Assembly: GCA_013368375.1 (NCBI GenBank)
Contig: JAACJP010000003.1
Span: 992,001-1,056,000, forward strand
Origin: Tricholomella constricta
Lineage: Eukaryota; Basidiomycota; Agaricomycetes; Agaricales; Lyophyllaceae
DNA: 64,000 nt
Direction: 5' to 3'
Shown: one piece after another, positions 21,741 to 32,803 of the stretch
How the letters are laid out: the number at the start of each line of letters is the position of its first letter
Numbering within the stretch: position 1 is the first letter of the stretch
Program-made: the position numbers and the translations under genes
The notes under the pieces: generated by a model
Database searches by the model: none
Seen by the model: the letters and a program-made list of their open reading frames with translations, nothing else
What the model was told of the DNA's origin: nothing

Positions 21741-23754
21741 ATGCAATGGCCCATGTGGTCAGCACTGGAAAGGGCACTCCGTATGCAAAAAAGACATGTT
21801 TTCCAGACTGTATGTGTTTCAAATTTTGTAGCAGTGTTTTGCATCTAACTTTGCATTTCATTGATAGTTCAGGCTGTATTCCACCCATCAAATTATCCAA
21901 CTGGCTCTGAAAATCGACCCTACAAGGTTTTGACTGTTGACCAGGCCCAATACTCTGGAATTCATGGCGAAATCCTGTCATCTTCGTTGGACAACGTTCA
22001 GCCATCAAAATTTGATATTCTACGGTCAGAAAACCAAGATTGGAGATATCTTTTGGGTCCTCAGAGAAGTGGACCATTGATTTGCAAGGGGAGAGGGAAG
22101 CTTATGCTTCTGGCTTGTGGACAGGTGCGTAAATTTTATTTATCAAAGTCCAGCTTTTAAATTGAACATTTAAATTTATATAGCATGCTGTAACCATCAG
22201 TCTTGCACTCGAAGGCCACATCACTGGTGTACCTCGTTCTGTCTACAATAAAATTGTGGATACCAGCATACCTGGGCCTGGAGAACATGGAGACTTAGTT
22301 CGTTCATTTCCCTTTCCACAGGAATTCATAACTGCAGATTCATCACCTGCGCAACGTACCCTCACCATCTTTGTGGCTTTTGTATCTGCTGAATGGGCCT
22401 GGATACTTCTGGACTTCTCTCGTTTATCGCGGATGCATGTCATCAGTCGAAATGAGATATGGCAGGAAAATGATTTTGAGACTGGTTCAGAAGTAAGTAA
22501 AAGCCTTTATTATTTCAAGATACATCTGAAGAAATTTTATAAGTGTTGGCTTGCATCATTTGGAGTATTCAAAGGTGGACCAGATTGGTTTCGTGAACCA
22601 GTTGCTGCCGGAGATGCATTGGATTCCTGGCGACAAGAAGTAGTTGGAGGAGGATTGACAAAGTTTGGAAAAATGAAAAAAGGTCGCCAGCAGGTGAGTG
22701 GAGTTGACTATATTGCTTACAAACTAGCTTATTTTTTTTTCAAGTCGATTTTTCAAGAAATGACCTCAAATCGCAACAATTCATTTGCAGGTTTTGGACA
22801 ACATCTCATTAACGACTTCCTTTATCAACAAGTCATCTATCCTGGCATGCCCGCACGTCTCATCTGTCGGAAGAAGCATTACTACCCATTCAAAGCTGCT
22901 TTGCATGATTTTATGGCGCGTTTTTCTTCTGAAGAATTTTTGAAAGATGAAACTACAGTTCCAAACACCAACAACCCATTCGAATTCAACGAAAATTCCA
23001 ATCGCATATATCTTTCAAAATATGTCGACATTTTTCGACGAGCTTCAGTAATAGTTCCTCGAGCATTATATGACAAATATGCATCGGAAGGTTTATTGGA
23101 TCCTAATTATGTTATAGGTGCGTGTGTAGAAGCTTTTTCACTATATTTAAATATTGAAAATGAAATATCAGGCCAACCATATCCTTCTGAAATGATTTGC
23201 AAATGCCAACACACAACAAAAAAAGTGCAAGTAGTCCGTATCAAAGCACTTTCACCTTTCTATACAATCATTCGAGCTCAGCGACCTCCTGGATGGCTCG
23301 ATGGCAAAGAGGTCAATTTCTTCCTCATTATTCTGGTCAATTTAATTTGTTTCTATTTAGGAGGAAGTTACCAAAGACATTTCAGCATTCTCATATTCAA
23401 CTACAATTGGTCCAGCTCAATTTCATGAGACGGTGTTAAACAGAGTCAACATGAAGGAAATAAAGAGCATTATCTATCGTGGACGTCCATCAAAGGTATT
23501 TGTCAATTGGTTATTGATTTATGTATCTGATCGTATTCTTTTGATAGATCAGAACTGGGCGTAAAGGAAAACCTCGAGCAGCAAAGGTCACAGCAAAGGC
23601 TTTGTTACTGCAAGGCCATCGAGGTCGAAAAATGGAATTTCATGCAGAAAAAAGGTATCATGCTTGGCTAAAAGCAAAATTGGTTTTAAAAAAAGAGAAA
23701 GCAAAGAAGGAAAGGGAGAGGAGGAAAAAGGAAAAGAAGAAGCAATCAAAATAA
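21741..23754 (+). CDS. CACTA element gene B, unknown protein of about 500 aa
   Basis: The best model starts at 21741 (MQWPMWSALERALRM) with introns 21810-21872, 22125-22183, about 22493-22543, 23312-23360 and 23496-23547. A further intron around 22694-22790 is uncertain, because the obvious GT-AG pair breaks the frame while reading through keeps it open. Exon 3 carries VPRSVYNKIVDTSIPGPGEH and SAEWAWILLDFSRLSRMH; later parts contain NPFEFNENSNRIYLSKYVD, a MICKCQH cysteine pair, and a very basic C terminus (KKEKAKKERERRKKEKKK). I do not recognise the family. The basic tail suggests nucleic-acid binding. Its stop is 22 bp from the transposase stop on the other strand. Confidence 0.65.
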
Positions 23755-23776
23755 TTCTAAAGTATCTCTTTTGTAT

Positions 23777-26472
23777 CTATCTACGTCTTCGATTTAGTCC
23801 CCAGCATATTGTCAGTGTTTCTCCGATAATTCCATATGTACCAGATGGATTTTTGATACTCGCAAGATGACATATAATGTGTCGAGGTTCAATAATAAAA
23901 ACCTGAATAGATGGTTCTGAGTTTACAATTTTAGTTTGCAAATTTGAGCATGGCTCATATGTATAAGGGCTTTGTTTTAATTGAGTTGGAGAAAGTGCTC
24001 GGTGTTGTCGAATCAGAAGAAATGATTGCCAAATTCCTTCGAGTGGAAGTTCCCAAATTGCTTCTATATATCCTGTTTCTGTTACATCATCTGATGCTCC
24101 TGGAATATAAAATTGAATATGACTGTTTCCTGTATGACTATCGTTTCGGCTGTATGTACGATTTTCAAAGTTAATCTGATGTGGTTTTTTAACTGAAGGT
24201 GGAAGAATAAGTGTTCCCAAGACTTTAGGAATAGTTTCATATACGGAATGATAATCTTTTCGTACAATCAATTTGAGATATTGGAGAAGCATGAGATAAT
24301 GCCTTTCATCTAGTCTAATTGCACTGGCATGAGCCTTAGCAATTTCCATGTCATTTAGAACACTTGTAGGTTTAGACTGAAAGTTGTCAGGTTCCAGAAT
24401 TTTAGCTAGTTCAGATTCTGCAGTAGTTTTAAAATTGTTATCATGGAGAAATGCTTCTAAACGTCCTCGACGTGCAGTTTGTTGAAGCATTGTCAACTCC
24501 ATTTGATCTATGATTTAAATGAATAGATGTTAAATGATTTTTAGTATAAAAACTCACAGAGACGACGATTAGTCTTAATTCTTCCCATATCACCATTTAC
24601 ACGTTCACCAGGAAATTCACTTAACAGAGAAAGAGGTCCCCAAACTTTCAACATCTCACCATTATGCATGGCATAATGGTGATTAGGCCTTGAATGAAAA
24701 ATAGGATAGAGCTTTTGCATTGAAGAACGATATTTGATGTAATGATTCATATATGCATCTGCTTCAGCATTTGTGACAGAGTATGCTGCAATGATATTTG
24801 TAGAACAAACTAAATCACAAAAACTCTCGAGTAGCTGTTTTTTATGATTGTTTCTATTCCACCAAAGTTTTGGCATGACAAGAGGGAATATAACAGAAAA
24901 AAGGACTAGTAGCTCATGCGCTTTGAGTTTTCCATGACTAGCTTCTCCAAGGTTTCCTGGTGGCCTTTGAACCCATGTTGGAAGCTGAACTTCACATATA
25001 CAAGATCGAATTATATGTAATTCCTGGTCCGTAAATTTAAATGCATCTGTGAGATTTTCATAGTCATGATTATCGATATCCTCATCTTCATCTTCAGGTG
25101 ACATCAATACAATATTTTCAAGAGCAGGGGTAGTTGGAGCACTGGGAGTAGGAGTATTACTGTTGTCCAAACTCCATTGGATAAACTCTTCATCAATATC
25201 CATCATATCAAAATCAGCTGTTAGCCCTGATGTACTAGCATTTTCAGCATTTTCAACATCACTTTCATTATCTAGCTCTTCAGATATGGAAGTGGTATCA
25301 GATATTTTGTCATCCTTTTCTGAATCTGCAATTGCTTTAAGTGCTGCTTTTGTACGACCAATACCCCAGAGAACACGGAGTTGATATTGAAGGACTCCTT
25401 CTAGAAAATTATGCATATAACCCAGAAGAACATATCGGACTGGATCCCAATAATGAATATCATGTAAAGGTGTCCATCGAACACCAGTTTGCTTGGCAAG
25501 AATTTCTTTATCTTTGACTGTAACAAGGTTTCGCCATTGTTCAGCTTGAGCTCGAACTTCTGCACCTTGTCTCATCTCCCATTCGTGATAGTTCAGATTT
25601 TCTATATCTTTTTTCTTGCATTTACAAAAAGAGCAAAAAGGACCAGCTCCATGAGACAAGAACCCAGTCACCTTTTTTATACCTCCCAGATCTGCAATTA
25701 AAGGAATAATCCGAGCAGCAACTGCAGTACCGTCAGGATGCTGATGTGTTGGTAATAATTTTCCAGGGAGGTCAAATTCCATTATCATAGTTCGAATTGA
25801 ATGAAGAATATGAGAAATTGTCCAAACATTTGGAGCATGAGGAACTGGAGTCATGCCAATGATAAAAGTATTTTCTCGAAGAAATCTGATTGATAATGGC
25901 AGATTCAAACAGTAGAGTATAATTGCACCACATGATACAACCTTGCCAGCAATTTTGTTGGTAAATGGGTTGAACCAATCAATATAAATAGCAAATACCA
26001 GATGATGACAAGATTGTAAATAGGGCCGTAGTGAATTCCAAATAGGACTATCATGAATATCATGCATTCGAGTGGTGTTGCCAAGGTGCTGAGTTTTTGC
26101 AAACGTTTGTTGTAAACTTTCTTCAATATTGGCCCGAGAAAGTAAAAAGATAAGCCAGGATTCAAATGATTGAGTATTGAAAAGACATTTCGGAACTCTG
26201 CGAGTTCCATTTCGAGTTTGCCGTTCAACAGAAAGCTCAGTACCACAAGGTTTAGATCGTGGAGAGCGTTTCCATGTGCACCGTATAGGAATTACACCTA
26301 TAGGATATTGTTTGAAACATTGAGGGCAACAGACAGTTCGTACAATTACTGGGTTGAGCTGGCTATAAGAATAAACTGTTCGGATATCCAAGGGAAAATT
26401 GTCGAGTTTTTTCTGAGTGACGGTGACATTTACTCCAGTCGATCTGAGTGCAATCTGAATAAGCCTGAGCAT
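23777..26472 (-). CDS. Tnp2-type CACTA transposase
   Basis: Two exons, 26472-24558 and 24507-23777, join in phase across a 50-nt intron (GTGAGT...CATAG) to give 881 residues. Features are a CCPQCF...C zinc-binding-like start, WNSLRPYLQSCHHLVFAIYI with DWFNPF (first catalytic Asp region), LPTHQHPDGTAVAARIIPLI (second), GAGPFCSFCKCKKK, HDIHYWDPVRYVLLGYMHNF, a long acidic low-complexity linker, and a C-terminal GERVNGDMGRIKTNRRL continuing as MELTMLQQTARRGRLEAF. This order matches the transposase family tnp2 of CACTA elements as found in Agaricomycetes. It acts in the nucleus on the terminal repeats. An additional 5' exon may exist upstream of 26472. No stops interrupt it. Confidence 0.82.
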
Positions 26473-28337
26473 CGTTGTAATGATGAAACCTGTTGAGATC
26501 TGTAGATAAGAGAAAAATAATCAGTGATCGGATATACTGGGTTATTTGATTGTATACCTACCACCTTACAAGTTGCAAACTGCATCAGTATCAGTATGAA
26601 ATAAATGAATTGAAAGTTATGACAAGAACTCACAATGTGGGGACAAGGGGAGAGTAAAGGCTGAAGGTTGAGAAAAGAACTAATCTGATTATGAGTGATT
26701 GTGAGCGTGCAGCCTATTTCCGAGTTTGATTCTGAGTTCGATTTCAAAATTCCAAAATCCGGTACTCGGATTCTAGTTTGCCGAAATTTGCCGAATTTCC
26801 GACTACCGACTACCAAAAAGTCAATTTTATGTAATCAATTGCGTGATGCCACTTGATGTACATGTCAAGTGAACTGAATTCATATTGTTCAACATGCCGT
26901 GGCAAATGCCTCCGGTGTCTTCCCGCCGTCTCTTCGTCCGTTGAAGGGTTTGGCTCCGTTTCCGTTCCTCGTGCTTCTCCCCCTCGTGCCATTTTTCGCG
27001 GTAGGCGAGGACAGGGTCGGAGGTCTGTGCCTGTCGGTCGTGGAGGTGCGCACCTGTCCGTTCAGGAGGTGCACCCTTTGTCCCTGCCTCAATCTCCTTT
27101 GCCCTCCCCTGATGTGTCCGTTTCCCCTTTTCCGGTTCATCGTCTGGAGGCTGCCAGGCGTGCGGTGTCTCCGGATTCCCCTTTAGCTGGTCCAGAGCCT
27201 CTCTTTTTAAAGAGTTCGTCTGAATCGGTCTCTCCCTCACCGGTTCTGCACCAGGCTTCCCCTCCTGCTATGTTGATTTCGTCCCTCCCCGCTGCTCCTG
27301 CCCTTCTTGCTCCTTCGCCTGAGGAGCACCTCCGTCTTCGGCGCCTCTATGACCAGGAGGTCGCGCGTGCGCAGGCTTTGTCCATCCAGGTAGAGCGTCT
27401 CCAGGCCGAGGGCAAACGCAACAAAGGTCGTTTTCGCGGAGTCCTAGCCGAACTCGCCGACGAGCGTGAATGTTTCCTTCATCTGCAGGCGCAGACATCG
27501 AGTGCCGTGGAGGTCGTCGACGTCGATCGTGACGCCGAGGTCGAGGATCTGCGGATGGAAGTTGCGGGTCTTGAGGATGAGGTTGCGGGTCTGAAGGGGC
27601 ACGTCGTCCATCTCCAGGAGGTTCGGGACTATTGGCGTGGTCATGCCTTGGACCTTCGCACTCGCACCGATGGTGAGTCTTTCCTTTGTTTTCTTTCGTT
27701 CTCTTTTTTCACCTCCGGAATTTGTTGTAGCCCTTGACCTTGTGCGTGTTGCCTTCGCATCGGATATGTATGTTGCGGATGGCGCTCTGCGTCGCGCCCT
27801 CGTCGAGGTGGAGGCGTCACCGATCCGGGATATCGTCGACGCCGCTCACAAGATTCTTGAGCAGCATTCTCTTCGCGAGCTTTTTCGCCCTCCCATCAAT
27901 CCCGAGTCCCCTTTTCCCGCCTTCGAGCATTTCCTTGCTCTTCATCGTCCGTCTCTCACTCGTGAAGACGCTCTTGCTGAGTTCGTGTCCCAGTCTCAAT
28001 TGATCGCCGACGATGAGCAGGACATCGCGTCGATGCGTCCTCCGGAGGTAGGGTTGGTTGGGGAGGTGGGGGCTGGGCGTGAGGGCGGTTCCTCTGCCAG
28101 TGCAGGTCCCTCCAAGCATCGTCGCATCGAGTAGACGGTCTTTTTCGCGGTGTCTTGGACTTTCTTTGTTTCCTTTGCTAAATATTTACATCTGAAGTTC
28201 GTTAATTCTTTTTCCTTGGTGTTTTCTTTTTCTTGTAGTGTCGTTGTCCCGGTGTTCGAAATACATTTGGTGATAGAAATCGTTTTCTTGAAGGGGTTTT
28301 TCATAAATTTCGTGAAGTGCGTGAATTTCGTCAGATT

Positions 28338-29504
28338 CTAGATTGTGGGGTCTCGTGGTTTCCTTGGGAATAGACGATGGAATTCGAGGGCCATGTCTTT
28401 TGCTCCCTCTATGTTTCCTGCTGGTTCCCATGTGTCGCCCTCAGGGCCATATCCTTCCCATCGTACCAAGTAGAGCACGTGTTTCCCTCGTGTTCGGGAG
28501 TCTAGGATTCGTTCTACTTCGTAGTGCTCCTCGCCCTCGATTTCGATTGTCTGCGGAGGTGGCTTTGATCGTCCTGGGAAGTTCTCGTGTTTGTGTTTTT
28601 CGAGTAACTTGACGTGGAACACATTGTGAATTCCCTTCAGTGTCGGAGGTAGTTCCAGTCGATACGCGTGGCTGGAGATCTTCTGTAGGATTTTGAAGGG
28701 TCCCAGTCTCCGGTGGTCCAGCTTTTTGGAGGGGCGTTTCGTTTTGATGTTCCGGCAATCGAGCCATACCTCCGTTCCTACGGCCCAATCTGGTGTAGGG
28801 TCCCGTTTCTTGTCCGCGAATCGTTTGTAGGCTTCGTTTGCGATCTCTATCTCTTGGCGGAGGTAGTCCTGGAGGGTCCGGAGGTCTACGGCTACCTCCT
28901 GGGCTTCCTTTGCCGGTATGTCTTTTATAGAGATTGTCAGGCAGGGGTGATAACCCTTGTTCGCAAAGAAAGGAGAGACTCCCGTGGTCGAATGGGTCGT
29001 ATTGTTATACGTGAATTCCGCCAGTGGGAGCTGTGTTCGCCAGTTGGTCTGGAGGTAGTTCACGTATATCCGGAGGTACTGTTCCAGTGTCTGATTTACT
29101 CGTTCCGTCTGGCCGTCGGTCTCCGGGTGATACGCGGTCGAAAGGTTCGATTTAATGTCCAGGGCTTTACACAGCGAGCTCCAGAAACGGGAGACGAAGA
29201 GGGTGCCCCTGTCCGATATGATGTCGTCGGGCAGTCCGTGCTTGGAGAAGACATGTTCCAAGAATAGTTGAGCAAGTTCCTTTGCTGTGTCCGTTGTGTG
29301 ACAGGGTATGAAGATGCCTTGCTTGGTGAGGCGGCATACTACGACCAGTATGGCGTCGTAGCCATCCGATTCTGGTAGTTCTACAATGTGGTCCATGGAT
29401 ATGGAGGCCCACGCCCTTCGCCCAATCTGGAGTGGTTTCAATAGTCCGTATGGGCTATGGCATGGGACCTTCGCTCTTTTACAGGTATAACAGCTTCGGA
29501 CGTA
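28338..29504 (-). pseudogene. Chromovirus integrase core and chromodomain (3' part of pol)
   Basis: This is the in-frame continuation of pol after a TGA at 29507-29505. It begins inside the integrase zinc-binding domain (YVRSCYTCKRAK) and continues with SISMDHIVELPESDGYDA (first Asp), IISDRGTLFVSRFW (second Asp) and AYHPETDGQTERVNQTLEQY (Glu). A GPF/Y-like segment (LGPFKILQKI) follows, then a C-terminal chromodomain: YEVERILDSRTRGKHVLYLV, RWEGYGPEGDTWEPAGNI. Chromodomains in this position direct integration to particular chromatin and define chromoviruses. It stops at 28338, about 200 bp from the antisense ORF stop. Confidence 0.88.
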
Positions 29505-32500
29505 TCAAGTGACCTCCTTCCGTAATCCGGGCCAGAAATAAGTCCTCATGATGAGTTGTGTGGTCTTTCTGATCCCTGGATGTCTGCGCAGTTTGTGGTC
29601 GTGATGTTGCTGTAGGATGTCGAGGCGTAATCTGGAATGGTCCGGTACGTAGATTCTTCCGTCGCGAAGGAGTAGTTTGCCATCATCGGATAGGGAGAAC
29701 ACGGAGGTCTCATCTCCGGGTTGGGGTGCGTGTCTCTCGAAGAATTCGTCTCGGGGTGTGTTCCGGATGTTGTTTAGTAGGAGCTCCTCGTTCAGTATTA
29801 GGGCCGCGTTCAATCGTTCGGGGGGTATGATGATGCGGTTGTTGAACGAATTATGATCCTGTTCGAACCCTTTCTTGGGATACACGTCTGCCCGTCGCGT
29901 GAGGGCATCTGGTTTCGCTCCTAATCTTCCAGGTCTGTAGTTTATTTGGAAGTCGAAGTTTGCCAGGCATTCCGACCATCGTGCTTGCCTGCGACTGAGT
30001 TGCTTGGTCGTAGAGAAATACTGTAGGTTGTTGTGGTCGGAGTACATTTGAATGCGGTGGGAAGATCCCTCTAGGTAGGCCCTCCATTGCTTAAATACTT
30101 CCATGATTGCTAGGAGCTCCTTGTCATAGATATCGTAGTTGAGCTCCGCGTCTATCATAGTTCTCGCGTAGAAGGCGACAGGACGTAAGTCTTGTGATGT
30201 CTCGTCAAATTGGGAGATGATCCCCGCTATGGCGAAGTCGGAAGCATCGCACTCTAATATCACCGGTAGTTGAGGATCGAAGTGTCGTAGGATGGGTGCG
30301 GAGGAGAATGCTTTCTTCAATAGCTCAAAGACTCCTTCGCATTCGGAATCCCATTTCCAGATTGTGTCCTTTTGCGTGAGTTTGTTTAACCTCTTCGTTA
30401 TGCCCGAGTAATTGTCGATAAACCGCCGATAGAAGTTTGCAAAGCCTAGGAAAGATTGGAGTTCCTTGACCTTCGTCGGTCTAGGCCACTTCCGGATCGC
30501 GTCGACTTTTCCTGGATCCATCTTTACTCCGCCGGGGGATACGATGACGCCTAGATATTCGATCTCCGTAGTGTGAAACGTGCATTTCTCCGGTTTCGCA
30601 TGAAGGTTGTGTTTCCAGAGCCTCTCGAGGACCTTCCGAACGTGTCCGTGATGTTCCTCTAAGGTCTCCGAGAAAACTAGAATGTTGTCGAGATAGATCA
30701 CTACGAACACGTCGTTCATGTCGTGGAAGATGTCGTTCATGAAGTGTTGGAATGTCGCGGGTGAGTTTGTCATGCCGAAGGGCATTACCAGGTATTCGAA
30801 AAGTCCATAACGAGTGCGGAAGGCTGTCTTCCATTCATGTCCCGGAGCTATGCGGACGTTGTTGTAGCCCACTCGGAGGTCGATCTTCGAGTATACTTTC
30901 GCTTTTTGAAGTCGGTCTATGAGGTCTCCGATCAGAGGTAGAGGGTAACGGTTCTTCTTGGTGATCCGATTTAATCCTCTATAGTCCACGCATAGCCGGA
31001 GTGATCCGTCCTTCTTCTTTGCAAACAGTACCGGAGCTCCCGCTGACGAACTCGAAGGTCGGATGAACCCTTTTCCGAGCATCTCGTCGATGTAATCCTT
31101 CAATGCTTTCAACTCCAGTTCGGACATGTTGTATATCTTCCCGAAGGGAGGGGTAGTGTTTTTGTCGAGTTCCACTGTGTGATCGTAAGGTTGGTGTGGG
31201 GGGATGGTTTTCGCTTCGCCCGCTGAGAATACGTCTTCGAAGTCCCTGTACTCCGGAGGTACAACTTCCTCAAAGATTTCCTTTTCTGTCTTTGGTTGCT
31301 TGGGTTCGTTGTCGGAGGTGTTATTGCCATGGAGGTGTTCTTCCTTTTCAGTGGGGGAGATGTGTAGTTGGAACGCTGTGGCTCCGTCCCTGATGAGGTT
31401 CGCGAATGGCGCCGCTCCGATCAGGCGGATGTTTTGTGTTTCGACATCCTCTTCCCCCTCTCCGGTTTCGTCTTCGACCTCCGTTTCCGGGTTGGTTTCC
31501 TCTTCTTCCTGTGTTTCTGTCGTTGGGGACGTTGCGGATTTCCGTTTGGGGTGGGGTTTGAATTTGGACCTCGGAACGTTTGGAGGGAAGTAGTTCGGTG
31601 GGGGTGGTTTTCGGGTGCGTTTCCGTCCTGTTACCTCCTCTGGCGACTCGGTTGTCGGTGTTGGTACTTCCTCTTGGGGTTCGTTGGTGTTTGGGCGGGT
31701 GTCTTCCTCCTTCATGTTGTCGCTGGGGGTGTCGTTCTGATCGTTGTCGTCGTCCAGGAGGTCCCTGAGGAGGGGTTGTTTTTCCAAAAGGGGGTTGGCT
31801 GGTTTCGGAGCTTCGACGTCTTCCTCCTCCTCAAGGGTCACGGTTCCCCATTGCGTCTTCTGGGAAAGCGATATCGCGGCTAGTCCTGCCCCTTGTTCCA
31901 TGGTCATGGACATTTCCCGCCAGTCGATGTCCGGATTTGCTTCCCGTAACCAAGGTAATCCAAGCACTACTGGTGTTGCTGGATGTAATTGTGTTATGAG
32001 GAGGTCGACCTTATACTCTAGTCCGTTCTCAAGTTTGATTGTTTCGGGACTATGGTGTGAAATGGTTCCGCCTCCGCTGGGGTTTCCGTCGAACAGTTGT
32101 AGGGTCATGGGGTTGGCGAGAGGTTTCGGCTTCGTACACGAGGATTTTGTTATGAAGTTGCCCGCCGCCCCACTATCAATAAGTGCCCGTAGACACGTTG
32201 CAGATCCCTCCAACTGTACTTCGATCGTGAAGGAGCGAGTCGACCGCGAGGGTAAGTGTCGAGCTCCTGTGCTTGTTGTTGTTGGAGCGACTTCCTTTTT
32301 CCTTCGGAGGTCCGGTAGTGATCCTTCGATTTTGCCATTTGACCCCCGTCGTAGCGTGATGCAGAGGTCTTTCCAATTTATGCGGGGATTGACCTCCTTC
32401 AGCCATGATAGTCCCAGCACTATCGTCGCTGTCTCGTGGAGTTTCGTTATGAGGAATCTTATCCTCTGAGTGGTGCCGTCACTGAATTTGACGTCGTTGG

Positions 32501-32744
32501 TGGTATAGTGTGTGATTTTGCCTGATGCGGAGGGTTCTCCGTTGAATAGGCAGAGGTTTATTGGGGGGTTGAGCTCCTCAAGGTGGAGCCCACGTGATGT
32601 CGCCATGACGGAGTCCATGAAGTTGTCGGTAGCTCCGCTGTCGATGAGCGTGTTTTCGGGGTCTTCTCCTCCTCCGTTTGGCGTGAGGTGTATTAGAAAT
32701 GCCAGTGACGAATGGGAGGAGAGAGTTACTGTGCGGGTGTCCAT
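29505..32744 (-). pseudogene. Chromovirus pol: two protease-like domains, RT, RNase H
   Basis: A 1079-residue frame starting at 32744. Residues about 33-125 and 188-275 are each an aspartic-protease-like unit, with LIDSGATDNF...IVLGLSWL and LIDSGAAGNF...VVLGLPWL, so the retropepsin unit is present twice. An acidic/Pro linker (about 300-440) leads to RT (LFAKKKDGSLRLCVDYRGLN, LVMPFGMTNSPATFQHFMND) and RNase H (LPVILECDASDFAIAGIISQ). The catalytic RT motif is YLDN (residues 684-687, codon AAC at 30686-30684) instead of YLDD, which should abolish polymerisation. The frame ends at TGA 29507-29505 where CGA (Arg) is expected. Both changes are C:G to T:A. The gene is therefore inactive as it stands. 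Confidence 0.9.
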
Positions 32745-32803
32745 TGTCGATAATGCCGTTGCGCGTAGTTTAGTGTCAAGGTCCGGTTTTAGATCTTCAC
32801 GAT

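Larger units (their letters stand above)
17956..26917. mobile_element. CACTA-like (EnSpm) DNA transposon with three genes
   Basis: The 8962-bp element has terminal inverted repeats of roughly 76 bp with about five mismatches, beginning CACCGGAGGCATTT on both ends, and a 3-bp duplication TCT (17953-17955, 26918-26920). CAC ends, a 3-bp TSD and a Tnp2-type transposase together fit the CACTA superfamily. The repeat contains the inner palindrome CACTTGA...TCAAGTG. Genes: A (+, 18274-19776), B (+, 21741-23754) and the transposase (-, 26472-23777); B and the transposase converge 22 bp apart. The element is visibly more AT-rich than the chromovirus around it. All three genes are largely open, so it may be recent. 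It interrupts the antisense ORF of the chromovirus. Confidence 0.88.
15182..28134 (+). pseudogene. Antisense spliced ORF of the chromovirus, broken by two transposons
   Basis: The gene runs opposite and convergent to gag-pol, ending about 200 bp from the pol stop. Pieces in order: 15182-15442 (MSSFKQNSAS start, ends PDPRLTIRLPIRS); about 15455-15516 joined to 17512-17623 across the hAT-like insert; intron 17624-17735 (GTAAGC...TTTCAG); 17736-17955 with a PCVDCRAAHSLC zinc-binding-like motif and ARQLGIPLAWLQ; the CACTA-like insert; 26921-27672 (long Glu/Arg/Leu-rich coiled coil, EEHLRLRRLYDQEVARAQ); intron 27673-27730; 27731-28134 ending in SAGPSKHRRIE. A frame change between 17.8 and 26.9 kb remains even after removing the insert, so an unseen intron or shift exists. 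I do not recognise a domain with known activity. The function is unknown. Confidence 0.6.

Noticed and set aside
17956..26917. KDZ (Kyakuja-Dileera-Zisupton) element with TET/JBP cargo
   Set aside because: I looked for the TET/JBP-type iron and oxoglutarate motifs in genes A and B and did not see them; the 3-bp duplication and Tnp2 transposase fit CACTA better.
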